This document shows, piece after piece, positions 7,690 through 17,382 of a DNA stretch of 64,000 nt. The stretch lies in assembly GCF_030412265.1 (NCBI RefSeq), contig NZ_JAUHLN010000006.1:186001-250000 (forward strand), written 5' to 3'. The first letter of the stretch is position 1; each line of letters opens with the position of its first letter. Below the pieces are notes generated by a model that made no database searches, had not been told where the DNA came from, and saw nothing but the letters and a program-made list of their open reading frames with translations. The position numbers and the translations under genes were made by a program. The DNA is from Fictibacillus terranigra. GTDB lineage: Bacteria > Bacillota > Bacilli > Bacillales > Fictibacillaceae.

Positions 7690-8946
7690 TTAGGAAGATT
7701 TTAGAGGCAAGGACAGCAAAGCCTTCGTCCCTTTCTCCGGTCGGCTCTCATACCGCACACTCCCTCCAATGTCCCGGATGAGCCTGCTAATAATCATTGT
7801 ACCCAAACCTGTGCCTTTAGTCTTCGTCGTATAAAAAGGAAGCCCGATCTGCTGAAGTTCTTGCTCAGACATCCCTTTTCCATTGTCCTCAATCGCAAGG
7901 GTGATAGAATCTTTGGAAATCGAATGTTTATAGATGGTAATCAAGCCTTCTTTGCCTTCCGTAGATTCAATCGCATTTTTAATTATGTTGATCAGGCATT
8001 GTTTTACATGCTGCTCATCGGCAACAATTTGTTCATTCTCACCTGTTTCTTTAAACAGGATGGCTGTATTATGCAGGTATCCGTACGGCCTCAGCAAAGA
8101 GAGAGTATCATGGATCAACACATTCAGATTTAAATTCTTTAGATTGGGCTTGCCAGGCTTCACCAAGGTTAAATAATCGGTGATGATTTTATTGGTACGG
8201 TCTAGTTCATCCAGGATAAGAGGTGCAAACTCTTCCAGCTTCTTATCTTCCGTATCTTTCGCCAAAAACTGAATAAGCCCCCGTACGGTAGTCAGCGGGT
8301 TCCTCACCTCGTGCGCAATCGCTGCCGCCATCTGCCCGACGACAGAAAGTTTGTCGAGGTACGCGGTTTCTTCCAGTCTCATATTGATCGCGGCCAGCCT
8401 CTCGATCAGCAAAATGGTAGAAAAGAAGGAAACATGAAAGCAGATGAAATAAACCAAATAAAAATCTCCTGGAAGAAAGTCCATCTCATAATGAATGATC
8501 ATCATATAAATGATCGTGTATACGGCTCCCAGAACGATCGCCGCTCTCCATTTTTTCTTATCTCCGCTAAAAAAACCTTTGTATGCCGCTCCGATGATAT
8601 ACGCAACTAAAGCAAGCACAACGCCAATAACTGCAAACTGGCCGCCGAGCAAAAGCCTGGCAACGGAAACGACTATTGTGCAAATCGCCCCAGGCAGCCA
8701 TCCTGCGTAAAGTGTCACCACCACAATCGGAACATTTCTCAGGTCAAAAAAAGAGTCCCTGAGCGTTTCAATCGGATACGCCATACAGAGCAAAGCACAC
8801 ACACCTGCAATCCCGCCATACAGAAGCTTCGCCTTTAGCGTCATCTTCCGATTCATTAAGAAAGGAGCGATTGTATTGCCAATATAGGTTAAAGAATAGA
8901 TAACAGCTATATTCACAAAAAGCGGCTGTAAAAAGTGTTTCATCAC
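7690..8946 (-). CDS. membrane sensor histidine kinase, KinB-like sporulation kinase
   Basis: About 418 residues. Six hydrophobic segments fill residues 5-185 in a 5TM-5TMR_LYT-like arrangement. There is no large extracellular domain and no HAMP; a HisKA box follows with phospho-acceptor His212 (AIAHEVRNPL), then an HATPase domain (NIIKNAIES, DNGKGMS, TKGTGLGTMI). No response regulator is adjacent, as expected for a kinase that feeds the Spo0F phosphorelay; length and topology match KinB. GTG 8946 (seven bases from AAAGGA) or ATG 8943 may be the start. It lies between hemY and yhgD, where B. subtilis has nothing, so this is an insertion or relocation. The signal is unknown. Confidence 0.8.
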   Translation of the reverse strand: MMKHFLQPLFVNIAVIYSLTYIGNTIAPFLMNRKMTLKAKLLYGGIAGVCALLCMAYPIETLRDSFFDLRNVPIVVVTLYAGWLPGAICTIVVSVARLLLGGQFAVIGVVLALVAYIIGAAYKGFFSGDKKKWRAAIVLGAVYTIIYMMIIHYEMDFLPGDFYLVYFICFHVSFFSTILLIERLAAINMRLEETAYLDKLSVVGQMAAAIAHEVRNPLTTVRGLIQFLAKDTEDKKLEEFAPLILDELDRTNKIITDYLTLVKPGKPNLKNLNLNVLIHDTLSLLRPYGYLHNTAILFKETGENEQIVADEQHVKQCLINIIKNAIESTEGKEGLITIYKHSISKDSITLAIEDNGKGMSEQELQQIGLPFYTTKTKGTGLGTMIISRLIRDIGGSVRYESRPEKGTKALLSLPLKSS

Positions 8947-9060
8947 TATTAAGTCCTTTCAGCAGGTCCCTGCAAAAAACAAGTATAACTACATTATTCC
9001 TATATTTTTAAAAGCTGAAACGGCCGTTTAGGGGTGACCGACGCTGGAGCTCTTGAGCAT

Positions 9061-9096
9061 AAAAAAGAGCGATAGGTTCCATGGGCCTATCGCATG
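9061..9096 (-). terminator. terminator of the hemE-hemH-hemY operon
   Basis: GCGATAGG..CCTATCGC stem followed on the minus strand by a T-rich run. The hemY stop codon TAG lies inside the stem. Confidence 0.8.
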
Positions 9097-10505
9097 CTTT
9101 CAATGATATGGTTAACTGCCTTTTGAGCTGAAGCAGCACAATCCGGAAGTCCTACCCCTTCATAGGAAGCACCAGCCGCATAAACACCCGGATAATAGGC
9201 TGAAAGGTTGTCCTGCAGTTTTTGCCACCGTTGTTTGTGGTTAACCTCATATTGAGGCATGGATTGAATCCAGCGGGAAACATAATAAAATTCAGGTTCA
9301 GTGGTAATATCCATGATTTTATTCAAATCATTCATCACAGCTTTTAAAATCGTTTCATCCGACTCAAAAACGATATCCTGATTGTTCGCCCTGCCGACAT
9401 AACAGCGGAGCAATACCTTTCCTCCAGGTGTTGTATGCGGCCATTTACGGTGTGTCCACGTGCAGGCGGTGATGGTGGTAGGTTCTTGTCTCGAAATGAC
9501 AAAACCGGTGCCATTAATATCATTTTTTAGGGCGGACGCTGGAAAAGCCATAGCGATCGTAGCGACTGAAGTAGATGGCGTGGAATGAAACTCTTCCACT
9601 CTTACGGTTTCAGGCAGCAGCTGCTTGGCTACTGAATAAGGAGAAGCCAATATCACCGAATCGCCATGTGTATTCGTGCCATCTTCCAGTTCAACCCGGT
9701 ATCTGCCAGTATCTTCTCTATGGATGCCTGAGACCTTTTTGTTTTTCCAGATGCTCTTCTCCTCCAGTAGCTCCTCAAGTCTTTCAACAAGGGATTCGAG
9801 GCCGGAGGAAAGGGTTAAGAACTGCCCTTGTTTCTTTTTGCCGTATGTCCCCGGCCGTTCAGGCTTAGGGATGTTCTGCTTCATACCGAGGATCAAGCTT
9901 CTTGATTTTCTTTCCACATCCTGAAACTGCGGGAACGTGGATTGCAGGCTAAGCCGGTCGATGTCCCCCGCATAAATTCCAGACAGCAAGGGCTCGATCA
10001 AGTTTTCAACAACCTGGTCGCCGAGCCTTCTGCGAAAAAAATGGCCGACAGAGATATCCTGATCTGCTCCATCACGGCGAGGCAGTACAAGGTCCATTGC
10101 GGCTCTTGCTTTTCCTGCTTTGGAAAATAATTTGGTTTTAATGAACGGACCTACCTTAGTCGGAACCCCCATTACTGCACCTTCAGGGATCGGATGCAGT
10201 TTGCCTCCAGACATGACGTACGCCTGACCTGTTTCGTTTGAAACGAGCTGACCTGCGAGGCCGGCTTCTTCAATTAGCTTCGTCAGGCTCTGCTTTCGCC
10301 CTAAATAAGAATCCGGTCCGCGTTCAATCACAAAACCATCCCGATGAATGGTTTTTATCTTCCCCCCAAGACGATCGGATGCTTCAATGAGCGTATAGGT
10401 GATCGGAAGGTTCTTTTCCTTCGCTTCTTTATGCAAGTAAAAAGCGGCGGTCAATCCTGTTATCCCACCGCCGATGATTACAACATGCTTCCGTTGAGGC
10501 ATCAT
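9087..10505 (-). CDS. hemY: protoporphyrinogen/coproporphyrinogen III oxidase HemY (CgoX)
   Basis: FAD enzyme of haem synthesis, about 472 residues. In Firmicutes it oxidises coproporphyrinogen III to coproporphyrin III. The N-terminal dinucleotide fold VVIIGGGITGLTAA (residues 8-21) is followed by LIEASDRLGGKI and ERGPDSYLG, which bind FAD. The C-terminal YAAGASYEGVGLPDC closes the FAD site. I take ATG 10505, eight bases from AAGGA; GTG 10511 overlaps the hemH stop. It is the last gene of hemE-hemH-hemY, translationally close-coupled to hemH, and the terminator at 9061 ends the operon. Confidence 0.93.
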   Translation of the reverse strand: MMPQRKHVVIIGGGITGLTAAFYLHKEAKEKNLPITYTLIEASDRLGGKIKTIHRDGFVIERGPDSYLGRKQSLTKLIEEAGLAGQLVSNETGQAYVMSGGKLHPIPEGAVMGVPTKVGPFIKTKLFSKAGKARAAMDLVLPRRDGADQDISVGHFFRRRLGDQVVENLIEPLLSGIYAGDIDRLSLQSTFPQFQDVERKSRSLILGMKQNIPKPERPGTYGKKKQGQFLTLSSGLESLVERLEELLEEKSIWKNKKVSGIHREDTGRYRVELEDGTNTHGDSVILASPYSVAKQLLPETVRVEEFHSTPSTSVATIAMAFPASALKNDINGTGFVISRQEPTTITACTWTHRKWPHTTPGGKVLLRCYVGRANNQDIVFESDETILKAVMNDLNKIMDITTEPEFYYVSRWIQSMPQYEVNHKQRWQKLQDNLSAYYPGVYAAGASYEGVGLPDCAASAQKAVNHIIESMR

Positions 10506-10507
10506 TA

Positions 10508-11458
10508 TCACTTTCCTTTTTGAGTTAAGGCTTCTGAAACAACATCAGCAAGTGCATCGATAAATGTGTCTTTCGCATTCGGCATGGCTGGACGATAATA
10601 GTTTACGCCAAGTTCTTCCGTTACTACCTTGCACTCATAGTCATTATCAAACAGCACTTCCAAGTGGTCTGCGATAAATCCAACCGGGCAATACACGTAG
10701 GACGTATAGCCGTGCTCTTTATACAAATCTCTTGTTAAATCCTGCACATCTGGCCCGATCCAAGGTTCGGGCGTATTACCTGCGCTTTGCCAGCCGATCG
10801 TATAGTGAGGGATATCGGCTTTGGAAGCAATAAGATCTGCCGTTTCCTTCAGCTGATCCGGATAAGGATCTCCCATCTGCAAAATTCGTTCGGGCAGGCT
10901 GTGTGCCGAGAAAATCACGACAGTCTTTTCCTTTTCTCCGGATGGGATCCCATCCATTATCTTATTGAGTTCATTCACCCAATAATTAATAAATTTGGGA
11001 TTGTCATACCATTGATCAATAGAGGTAATTTGAATGCCTCCAAGATTTTCCGCTTCCTCAGCCGCTCTGGAGTTGTAAGATTTTACACTGAACGTAGAAT
11101 AATGAGGTGCAAGAACAACGGATACTGCTTCCGTAATCCCATCTTCCTTCATTTGTTTAACGGCATCTTCAATATATGGGTCAATATGTTTTAACCCTAA
11201 ATAACTTTTAAACTCAATGTCTTCATGACGGCTGTTCATCATCTCTTCTAGCCTTAATGCCTGTTCTTCGGTAATCTTCGCTAGAGGAGAGATCCCGCCG
11301 ATCATTTCATAACGGTGTGTTAAATCCTGCAGCTGCTCTTCCGAAGGCTTTCTTCCGTGTCTGATATGTGTATAATACGGCTCTACTTCATCAAGGCTTC
11401 CCGGAGTTCCGTAAGCCATGACAAGCAGTCCTACTTTTCGTTTTCCCAAAATGGTCAC
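10508..11458 (-). CDS. hemH: ferrochelatase HemH (coproporphyrin ferrochelatase, CpfC)
   Basis: Inserts Fe2+ into coproporphyrin III, 316 residues, soluble. [16 protein letters not shown] begins the fold; the metal ligands are His186 (FSAHSLPER) and Glu267 (FIADHLEVL), both present, as are YRPAMPNA near the end and WIGPDV. The start is GTG at 11458 and overlaps the hemE stop by four bases (GTGA), indicating translational coupling. Confidence 0.94.
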   Translation of the reverse strand: MTILGKRKVGLLVMAYGTPGSLDEVEPYYTHIRHGRKPSEEQLQDLTHRYEMIGGISPLAKITEEQALRLEEMMNSRHEDIEFKSYLGLKHIDPYIEDAVKQMKEDGITEAVSVVLAPHYSTFSVKSYNSRAAEEAENLGGIQITSIDQWYDNPKFINYWVNELNKIMDGIPSGEKEKTVVIFSAHSLPERILQMGDPYPDQLKETADLIASKADIPHYTIGWQSAGNTPEPWIGPDVQDLTRDLYKEHGYTSYVYCPVGFIADHLEVLFDNDYECKVVTEELGVNYYRPAMPNAKDTFIDALADVVSEALTQKGK

Positions 11459-12489
11459 CCCAGTTTTTTAGAAGAATAATCATGTATAAATGCTGTTAAA
11501 CGCTTAAGGGTCTCGACTTGTACCTGTGGAAATATCCCTTTTCCCACATTAAAAATGAACCCTGGCTCTTCCATTCCCTCGTCAAGGATCCGCTTCGCTT
11601 TCTCTTCAATAACCTTCCATGGGGCCAATAGAATGGATGGATCCAAGTTACCCTGCAGCGATTTCGTGATCCCCATCTGTCTTGCTTCTCTTGGAGATGT
11701 CCTCCAATCAAGACCGATGACATCGATCGGCAGATCATTCCATTCGAGAAGAAGATGACGGGCTCCCGTTCCATATAGTATAAGCGGAACCCCTTCGCCG
11801 CGAAGCGCAGAAAAAATCCGGTTCATGACTGGCTTGATATACGTACTGAAGTCTTCAGCATTCAGTGCACCCACCCAGGAATCAAAAATCTGAAACGCCT
11901 GAGCACCTGCAGCTATTTGGGCCTTGGCATAGGCAATGGTCATATCACCAAGCTTGTCCATCAGCAGGAACCACGCTTCAGGGTCAGAGTGCATCAATGC
12001 TTTTGTGTAGTGGTAATCTCTTGAGGGACCACCTTCTATCATGTAGCTGGCGATCGTAAACGGCGCACCCGCAAAGGTAATGAGCGGTACTTCCAGCTGC
12101 TCGCGAAGCAGTTTGATTGTATCCAGAACATAAGGAACATCCTTTTCCGGTTGAATCGTCCCGAGTTTTTCGACATCAGCCATCGTGCGCACAGGAACAT
12201 CAATAACAGGCCCTACACCTGACTTGATCTCAACGTTTACGCCCAAGGCGGGAACCGGGGACATAATATCCTTATAGAGAATCGCAGCATCTACTCCATG
12301 CTGATCCACAGGAAGTTTCGTAACCTGAGCACAAAGCTCCGGGCGGTGAGTTATGTCAAAAAGCGAATATTTTTCCTTCAGTTTTCGATACTCCGGCTGT
12401 GAACGCCCTGCTTGGCGCATATACCAAACCGGTACAAAACTGTTGTTCTCTTTTCGGCAGGCTTTTAAAAACTCCTCATTAACTGTCAT
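11455..12489 (-). CDS. hemE: uroporphyrinogen decarboxylase HemE
   Basis: Removes four carboxyl groups from uroporphyrinogen III to give coproporphyrinogen III; 344 residues, usual length. The signature [17 protein letters not shown] is near residues 18-34, followed by ILYKDIMSP and [14 protein letters not shown]; the C-terminus has GKGIFPQV. Start ATG 12489 (MTVNEEF) is preceded by AAAGGTG; the longer frame to 12531 lacks a site. First gene of hemEHY; the gap to pbpF holds a GGTGCC repeat. Confidence 0.95.
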   Translation of the reverse strand: MTVNEEFLKACRKENNSFVPVWYMRQAGRSQPEYRKLKEKYSLFDITHRPELCAQVTKLPVDQHGVDAAILYKDIMSPVPALGVNVEIKSGVGPVIDVPVRTMADVEKLGTIQPEKDVPYVLDTIKLLREQLEVPLITFAGAPFTIASYMIEGGPSRDYHYTKALMHSDPEAWFLLMDKLGDMTIAYAKAQIAAGAQAFQIFDSWVGALNAEDFSTYIKPVMNRIFSALRGEGVPLILYGTGARHLLLEWNDLPIDVIGLDWRTSPREARQMGITKSLQGNLDPSILLAPWKVIEEKAKRILDEGMEEPGFIFNVGKGIFPQVQVETLKRLTAFIHDYSSKKLG

Positions 12490-12697
12490 GATCAACACAC
12501 CTTTCTGCTTTGAAGCAAAAGCCCGAACCACGATTCTTCCTATACTTTGTGTCCCGACCTACTTATGAATTCCTTAAATTTAAACTCCAGAAACCCGTTC
12601 GCTCCATATCCATTAAACATTGTAAAAGAATTCACAATAAATGTATAGCATCGGATTTTAAATGTCATGAATTTGACAAGGCACAGGATGCAAACAA

Positions 12698-12731
12698 GGT
12701 GCCACGCACCAGAAAGGCGGTGCCAGGCACC
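12698..12731. repeat. pair of GGTGCC-x-GGCACC-type palindromes
   Basis: Two 13-bp near-palindromes, GGTGCCACGCACC (12698-12710) and GGTGCCAGGCACC (12719-12731), start 21 bases apart directly downstream of pbpF. The second, with its flanks, can extend to a hairpin on the minus strand. I recall this palindrome as a widespread intergenic repeat in Bacillaceae; that is from memory. Confidence 0.6.
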
Positions 12732-12738
12732 CCCTTTG

Positions 12739-14874
12739 TTATCTGAACCACTCCATGGAAACGGTGTTGGATGGCTCGCCTTCCTGATCGGTCTGTGGAT
12801 TCAGAGGGACGACATAAAACTTCGGCATGCTGAACAAGTACTTTGGAGATACGTTGTAGCTTCCTCTGCCTGTAACGGTATCAATGTGCGTCGCCTTTCC
12901 TTCTTTGACAGAATAGATCTTGTACTGCAGCCGTTCATCATTTGATGGCGTCCATGTGAGTTTAATTCCTGGAACCCCAAAGGATCCCAATGCAAAGTCC
13001 GCCTTCAGATCCTTGATCTTGACGAGGTCGACTGGCGGCTCCAGCTCTTTGACTCCTTTCGGCTTCTTGAAGGTCAATCCGCGCTGTGAAGGCATCTGAT
13101 TGATCACATCTTTAAAAAGCCTGGTGGCTTTCTCGCTGGATGTATTGAGGTAGCTTTCGTTTGTGGTTTTATCATATCCGATCCATGCGGCACCCACGAC
13201 TTTCGGGGTATAACCGACAAACCATGCATCCTTGTTGGCATGCGCCACGCCCTCATAGTTAGTAGTACCTGTCTTCCCCGCCAGCTCTGTATTTACTGAA
13301 CCATATCTTCCCGTGCCTTTTTCCACGACTACCTGGAGCATACGGGTCATGTACCACGCTGTTTGTTTCTTAAACACCTTCTTTTCTTTATGGCTCGCTT
13401 TACCGACAAGCTCACCGTTTCGGTCATAGATTTTAGCGATGACATACGGCTTGATCGTCTTGCCTTCCCGTGCAAATGAGCGGTAAGCTGACATCATTTG
13501 ATAAGGGGTAACACCATGGTCCAGGCCGCCGAGCGCAATTCCGAGCCCTTTATCAGGAATATCCATACCGAGCTTTTTCAATGAAGCTTTTGAATCATCA
13601 ATTCCCATTTCATTGAGCAGCCATACGGCGGGGGCATTGATGGAATCACGGATCGCTTCTGCCATGGAGACCCTTCCCCTATAACGCCCGTCATAGTTTT
13701 TCGGTTCATACCCGTTGTAGCTCAGCTGTTCATCTTTCAGCATGGAATAAGGTTTATAGGCTTTCGATTCCAGTGCAGGCCCATAAACCGCAAGAGGTTT
13801 AAACGATGAGCCAGGCTGACGGTTAACATATACCCTGTTCAGGCCCTCGGTCAGATAACCTCTTCCTCCCTGCGCAGCGATAATACCGCCTGTATCAGCA
13901 TCCATGAGCACCATGGCTCCTTCAGGACGCTCCTTCCCTGTTCCTACGAAATAATCGGGTTTTAAAAAGGTCTGATACATCGCCTCTTGTGTACTTTCTT
14001 TCAGAGGAACGACGACTTTGTACCCGCCTTTTCGCATCTCCTCCCTGGAAAGATGATATTTCTGCTTCGCTTCATGGAGCACCATATCAATATAAGTAGT
14101 AAGTGCCGGATTACGCTCTTCCTTATGGATATTGAGAGCGATCGTCTTGCCCTTCGCCCTTACGGCTTGTTCGGCCGAAATAAAATGATGCTTCCCCATC
14201 AGATCCAAAACAAGGTCTCTTCTTTTCTTACTAGCCTCTTTATGTTCAATGGGAGAATAATAGCTCGGTGCCTTGGGCATCCCCGCCAGCATGGCTCCTT
14301 CTTCAACCGTCAGATCGCTGACGTCCTTATTGAAATAAAATTTAGACGCTGCCTGTATCCCGTAGGCGCCATGGCCAAAATAGATCTGATTCAAATACAT
14401 CTCCAGAATTTTGTCCTTGCTGTACCTTCGTTCAAGGTTAATCGCGATTACGGCTTCCTTCGTTTTCCTTAACAATGATTTCTCATGAGACAAAAAAACG
14501 TTCTTAGCCAGCTGCTGAGTGATCGTGCTTCCGCCCTCAACTTTATGGCCTGCCGCGATATCACGATAAACGGCACGGGCGATCGAGCGAAAATCCAGTC
14601 CGTGATGCTCATAAAATCGGGTGTCCTCCACCGCTACAAAAGCATCCTTGACTTCATCTGGAATCTCATCTGCTGAGACCAGCTCCCTGTTTTCTGAATA
14701 AATCCTCGTAATGGTATTGCCCTTCAGATCGACAAGTGTAGAGGCAGAGCTCATTACAAGATCCTTATCATCGACAACATAATCGCCGGCCATAAGTATA
14801 AACAAATAGCCCATAAACCCCGCTACTAATATTCCAATTAATAAACCAATGCCAAGCATTCCGTTTTTAAACAC
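12739..14874 (-). CDS. pbpF: class A penicillin-binding protein, PbpF-like (PBP2C)
   Basis: Bifunctional peptidoglycan synthase, about 711 residues, anchored by an N-terminal helix (about 6-28). The GT51 transglycosylase domain carries VEDTRFYEHHGLD (catalytic Glu), EGGSTITQQLAKN and YLNQIYFGHGAYG. The transpeptidase domain has the SxxK motif in QPGSSFKPLAVY, SxN in IRDSINAPAVW and KTGT in LAGKTGTTNYEG. A C-terminal extension reads like a fibronectin-type fold (LTWTPSND). The start GTG 14874 has AGAGGT at good spacing. It is next to hemE, as in B. subtilis, where PbpF has a sporulation/germination role. Confidence 0.9.
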   Translation of the reverse strand: MFKNGMLGIGLLIGILVAGFMGYLFILMAGDYVVDDKDLVMSSASTLVDLKGNTITRIYSENRELVSADEIPDEVKDAFVAVEDTRFYEHHGLDFRSIARAVYRDIAAGHKVEGGSTITQQLAKNVFLSHEKSLLRKTKEAVIAINLERRYSKDKILEMYLNQIYFGHGAYGIQAASKFYFNKDVSDLTVEEGAMLAGMPKAPSYYSPIEHKEASKKRRDLVLDLMGKHHFISAEQAVRAKGKTIALNIHKEERNPALTTYIDMVLHEAKQKYHLSREEMRKGGYKVVVPLKESTQEAMYQTFLKPDYFVGTGKERPEGAMVLMDADTGGIIAAQGGRGYLTEGLNRVYVNRQPGSSFKPLAVYGPALESKAYKPYSMLKDEQLSYNGYEPKNYDGRYRGRVSMAEAIRDSINAPAVWLLNEMGIDDSKASLKKLGMDIPDKGLGIALGGLDHGVTPYQMMSAYRSFAREGKTIKPYVIAKIYDRNGELVGKASHKEKKVFKKQTAWYMTRMLQVVVEKGTGRYGSVNTELAGKTGTTNYEGVAHANKDAWFVGYTPKVVGAAWIGYDKTTNESYLNTSSEKATRLFKDVINQMPSQRGLTFKKPKGVKELEPPVDLVKIKDLKADFALGSFGVPGIKLTWTPSNDERLQYKIYSVKEGKATHIDTVTGRGSYNVSPKYLFSMPKFYVVPLNPQTDQEGEPSNTVSMEWFR

Positions 14875-15102
14875 GTCTGTACCTCTTTTCAAACACTGCC
14901 ATACTTGATTGCTTATTTTACTATATTATTACAGAATCCGCTAAAACAAGGATAAACTCTTTTGTATTGCAGACGCTAGAAAGACATCGTTAACTATGCC
15001 GCTTTCCGTGGTGCTTTCGTTTATTATTTGCTTGCCTTGGGTAAATCATGAATTAGAGATGAAAACCGTTCAAATCATTAAAGAAGATAAGGAGCAGTTT
15101 AC

Positions 15103-15603
15103 ATGAAGCTATATATCTCGTATGGAACACAGCACTATTTAGAAAATCTTCCAGAAGCCGCTCTCGATCATTCGGTTCTGCTGGAAAGCAGCGGGGATGC
15201 CGTACTGATCGCAGAGCTTGATGGAAATAACCCCTTCAAAGAAGGCCATGCCTATGAGATTTTAAACTCAAGAGGAGAACTGAAGGACGGGTCCTTTGCT
15301 GTTTTGAACCACATACAAGTGACCGATGAGGGAAGATCGCTTTTCGAAGAACGTTTTAAGCAGCGGGCTGGGCTTGTCGAACAGGAACCTGGCTTTGCTG
15401 CCATCCGGGTCCTTCGTCCAGAAGAAAACCATCCTTATATCGTGATGACCCTTTGGAAATCACAAAGTGACTTTACGAGCTGGCAGCAGTCTGATGCTTA
15501 TGCTGAGACGCATAAGAACAGAGGTACCGGACAGGGACTGCCCCAGACTCTTTTTTCCGGCCCATCGTTTGTAAAAGAATATAACGTGGTATCTAAATCG
15601 TAA
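15103..15603 (+). CDS. hmoB: haem-degrading monooxygenase HmoB-like
   Basis: About 166 residues. The C-terminal antibiotic-biosynthesis-monooxygenase fold (residues 67-160) has the haem-oxygenase-like pattern VLNHIQVTDEGRSLFEERFK, then EQEPGFAAIRVL, and TLWKSQSDFTSWQQSDAYAE. The N-terminal half is the HmoB-specific domain. It releases iron from haem in the cytoplasm. Divergent from pbpF, in the same place as B. subtilis yhgC (hmoB). AAGGAG precedes the ATG. A hairpin at 15628 follows. Confidence 0.88.
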   Translation: MKLYISYGTQHYLENLPEAALDHSVLLESSGDAVLIAELDGNNPFKEGHAYEILNSRGELKDGSFAVLNHIQVTDEGRSLFEERFKQRAGLVEQEPGFAAIRVLRPEENHPYIVMTLWKSQSDFTSWQQSDAYAETHKNRGTGQGLPQTLFSGPSFVKEYNVVSKS

Positions 15604-15627
15604 TGTGACATTCATCCATCGCTAAAG

Positions 15628-15660
15628 AAGCCTGCAGACTGATCTCTGCTCTGCAGGCTT
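15628..15660 (+). terminator. hairpin downstream of hmoB
   Basis: Perfect 11-bp stem AAGCCTGCAGA / TCTGCAGGCTT with an 11-base loop. The T tract is poor, so termination may be partial. Confidence 0.6.
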
Positions 15661-15724
15661 ATTCCGGATGACATCGAAACATAGTTCGAAGTATGTATAG
15701 TAACAAGTTAAGGAGGCGGCGGAT

Positions 15725-16615
15725 ATGAATAAAGCAGCCATTATCGTAAATCCGAATGCCGGAAATAAGAAGCTGGTTGAAAACATACATGAAGTAGTTA
15801 AAAGGCTTGAAGAAAAATATAGTAAAGTTATCGTTTATGAAACGAAAGAAGTCGGAGATGGCGGAGAATTCCTGACCAAGATCGCTGGGGAAGTCGATCT
15901 CGTAATCGGAGCCGGCGGAGACGGAACGGTCTATGAACTCGTTAATGCGCTTTGCCCCTTGAAGAAACGACCGTTGTTTGCCATTCTTCCCGGAGGAACA
16001 TGCAATGATTTTTCAAGGGCGATCGGCATGGATCAGGATCCCTTTAAAGCTGTGGAACAGATATTGGAGCATAAGGTCGAACAGCTTGACGTTGGACATT
16101 GCAATGCTGATTACTTTCTGAACTTTTGGGGTGTCGGTCTCATCACACAAGTTTCCACCAATATAGACAGCCAGGTTAAGGATCGTTTCGGCCGGCTCTC
16201 CTACTACCTTTCAGCGGCCCAGACACTCAAAGATTATGAATCGTTTAACCTTGAAATTGAGAGCCCCGACTTTACGTATCAGGGAGATGCAGCTATGCTC
16301 ATCGTTGGAAACGGTCCATTTACAGGAGGCGTTAGGGCCTTTTTTCCGGATACCGACATTCAGGACGGCAAATTCGATATTTTAATCGTGAAAGAACCAT
16401 CCCTGCGTTTAATTTGGGATGCCCTCCAATCCAAGCTGCTGAAACAGATTCCTTCCAGTGAAGAGATTCACTACTATAAAACGGGCCGACTTAAGGTTAA
16501 AGCATCTCCTGGTCAATTGATTGACTGTGATGGTGAACGGCACGCTCATACCCCCGCTGAAATGGTTAACCTGGAAAAGTATCTGTCTGTTATTGTCGGC
16601 AATTTTCCATCATGA
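15725..16615 (+). CDS. diacylglycerol kinase family lipid kinase (BmrU/YegS-like)
   Basis: Cytoplasmic enzyme that phosphorylates a lipid such as diacylglycerol, 296 residues. IIVNPNAGNKK starts the nucleotide site; GAGGDGTVYE (residues 63-71) is the diagnostic GGDGT loop, with LPGGTCNDFSRA and IDCDGE further on. The start has AAGGAGG at ideal spacing. It converges with the PAP2 phosphatase gene with only three bases between the stops: one enzyme would phosphorylate and the other dephosphorylate lipids, although they are transcribed separately. The exact substrate is not evident; length is close to B. subtilis BmrU. Confidence 0.88.
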   Translation: MNKAAIIVNPNAGNKKLVENIHEVVKRLEEKYSKVIVYETKEVGDGGEFLTKIAGEVDLVIGAGGDGTVYELVNALCPLKKRPLFAILPGGTCNDFSRAIGMDQDPFKAVEQILEHKVEQLDVGHCNADYFLNFWGVGLITQVSTNIDSQVKDRFGRLSYYLSAAQTLKDYESFNLEIESPDFTYQGDAAMLIVGNGPFTGGVRAFFPDTDIQDGKFDILIVKEPSLRLIWDALQSKLLKQIPSSEEIHYYKTGRLKVKASPGQLIDCDGERHAHTPAEMVNLEKYLSVIVGNFPS

Positions 16616-16618
16616 GGA

Positions 16619-17299
16619 TCATCTGGGCCGTTTATAAAAATAAACGGCCTCCAGGGCTGCTATGCAAAGAAGAAGCCATACCATTCCTGCTGAATAACCT
16701 GCAATGATATCAGATGGATAATGAACACCGAGATAAATACGGCTAATGCCGATCCCAATGATAGCTACAGCAAATAATAGAGTCCAGAAGGCCTTTCGCA
16801 GAGGCTTTCTTTTACTTCTTACCACCAAATAGCCTAGAAATCCGTAATACACCATACTGCCCATTGCATGTCCGCTTGGAAAACTGAAGCCCAGTGCTTC
16901 CACCAGCGGATCTGCGTTTGGCCTTTTTCGTTGAAAAGCGTTCTTCAGCAGCAGATTCAATATGCCTCCCCCGCCGACAGTGAGCAGGAAAAATACCATC
17001 CCCCATAGGTTCTGCCTCTTAAATCCCAGCCAGAGCATGCCTGCAACCACCAGAATTCCAAGTGCAAGCGTAGAGCCGATCTCTGTAAAAAACAGCATGA
17101 CACGGTCCAGGCCTGGAGATGAAAAGGATCTTACGGCATGAATAATCACCGGGTCAAAAGTAAAGGGCTCCTTCTCGATAAGTTCCTCAGAAAGGGAAGC
17201 GAAAATATAAATAGCAGTGGCCGCCAGAATGAATCCAATCAAAAGCAGCACTGCCGGCACGATGGGAAATGAAATTTTTTTCATCCATTTTTGGATCAT
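16619..17299 (-). CDS. PAP2 superfamily membrane phosphatase
   Basis: Integral membrane lipid phosphatase, 226 residues, about six helices. The three active-site motifs are present: KNAFQRKRP, FPSGHAMG and SRIYLGVHYPSD, with the two catalytic histidines. Members hydrolyse phosphatidic acid, phosphatidylglycerol phosphate or undecaprenyl pyrophosphate. The first extracytoplasmic loop (FDPVIIHAVRSF) is typical of YodM/YwoA-like proteins. ATG 17299 has AGAGGTG upstream. Substrate unresolved. Confidence 0.88.
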   Translation of the reverse strand: MIQKWMKKISFPIVPAVLLLIGFILAATAIYIFASLSEELIEKEPFTFDPVIIHAVRSFSSPGLDRVMLFFTEIGSTLALGILVVAGMLWLGFKRQNLWGMVFFLLTVGGGGILNLLLKNAFQRKRPNADPLVEALGFSFPSGHAMGSMVYYGFLGYLVVRSKRKPLRKAFWTLLFAVAIIGIGISRIYLGVHYPSDIIAGYSAGMVWLLLCIAALEAVYFYKRPR

Positions 17300-17340
17300 G
17301 ATTTAACACCTCTTGCTTCATCAGTTATTGAATCAACCAT

Positions 17341-17377
17341 AGAAAAAAGCTGCTTAAGTTAGCAAAGCAGCTTTTTC
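17341..17377. terminator. bidirectional terminator
   Basis: AGAAAAAAGCTGCTT / AAGCAGCTTTTTCT stem with an 8-base loop, ending the DUF3243 transcript. Confidence 0.85.
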
Positions 17378-17382
17378 TGCGC

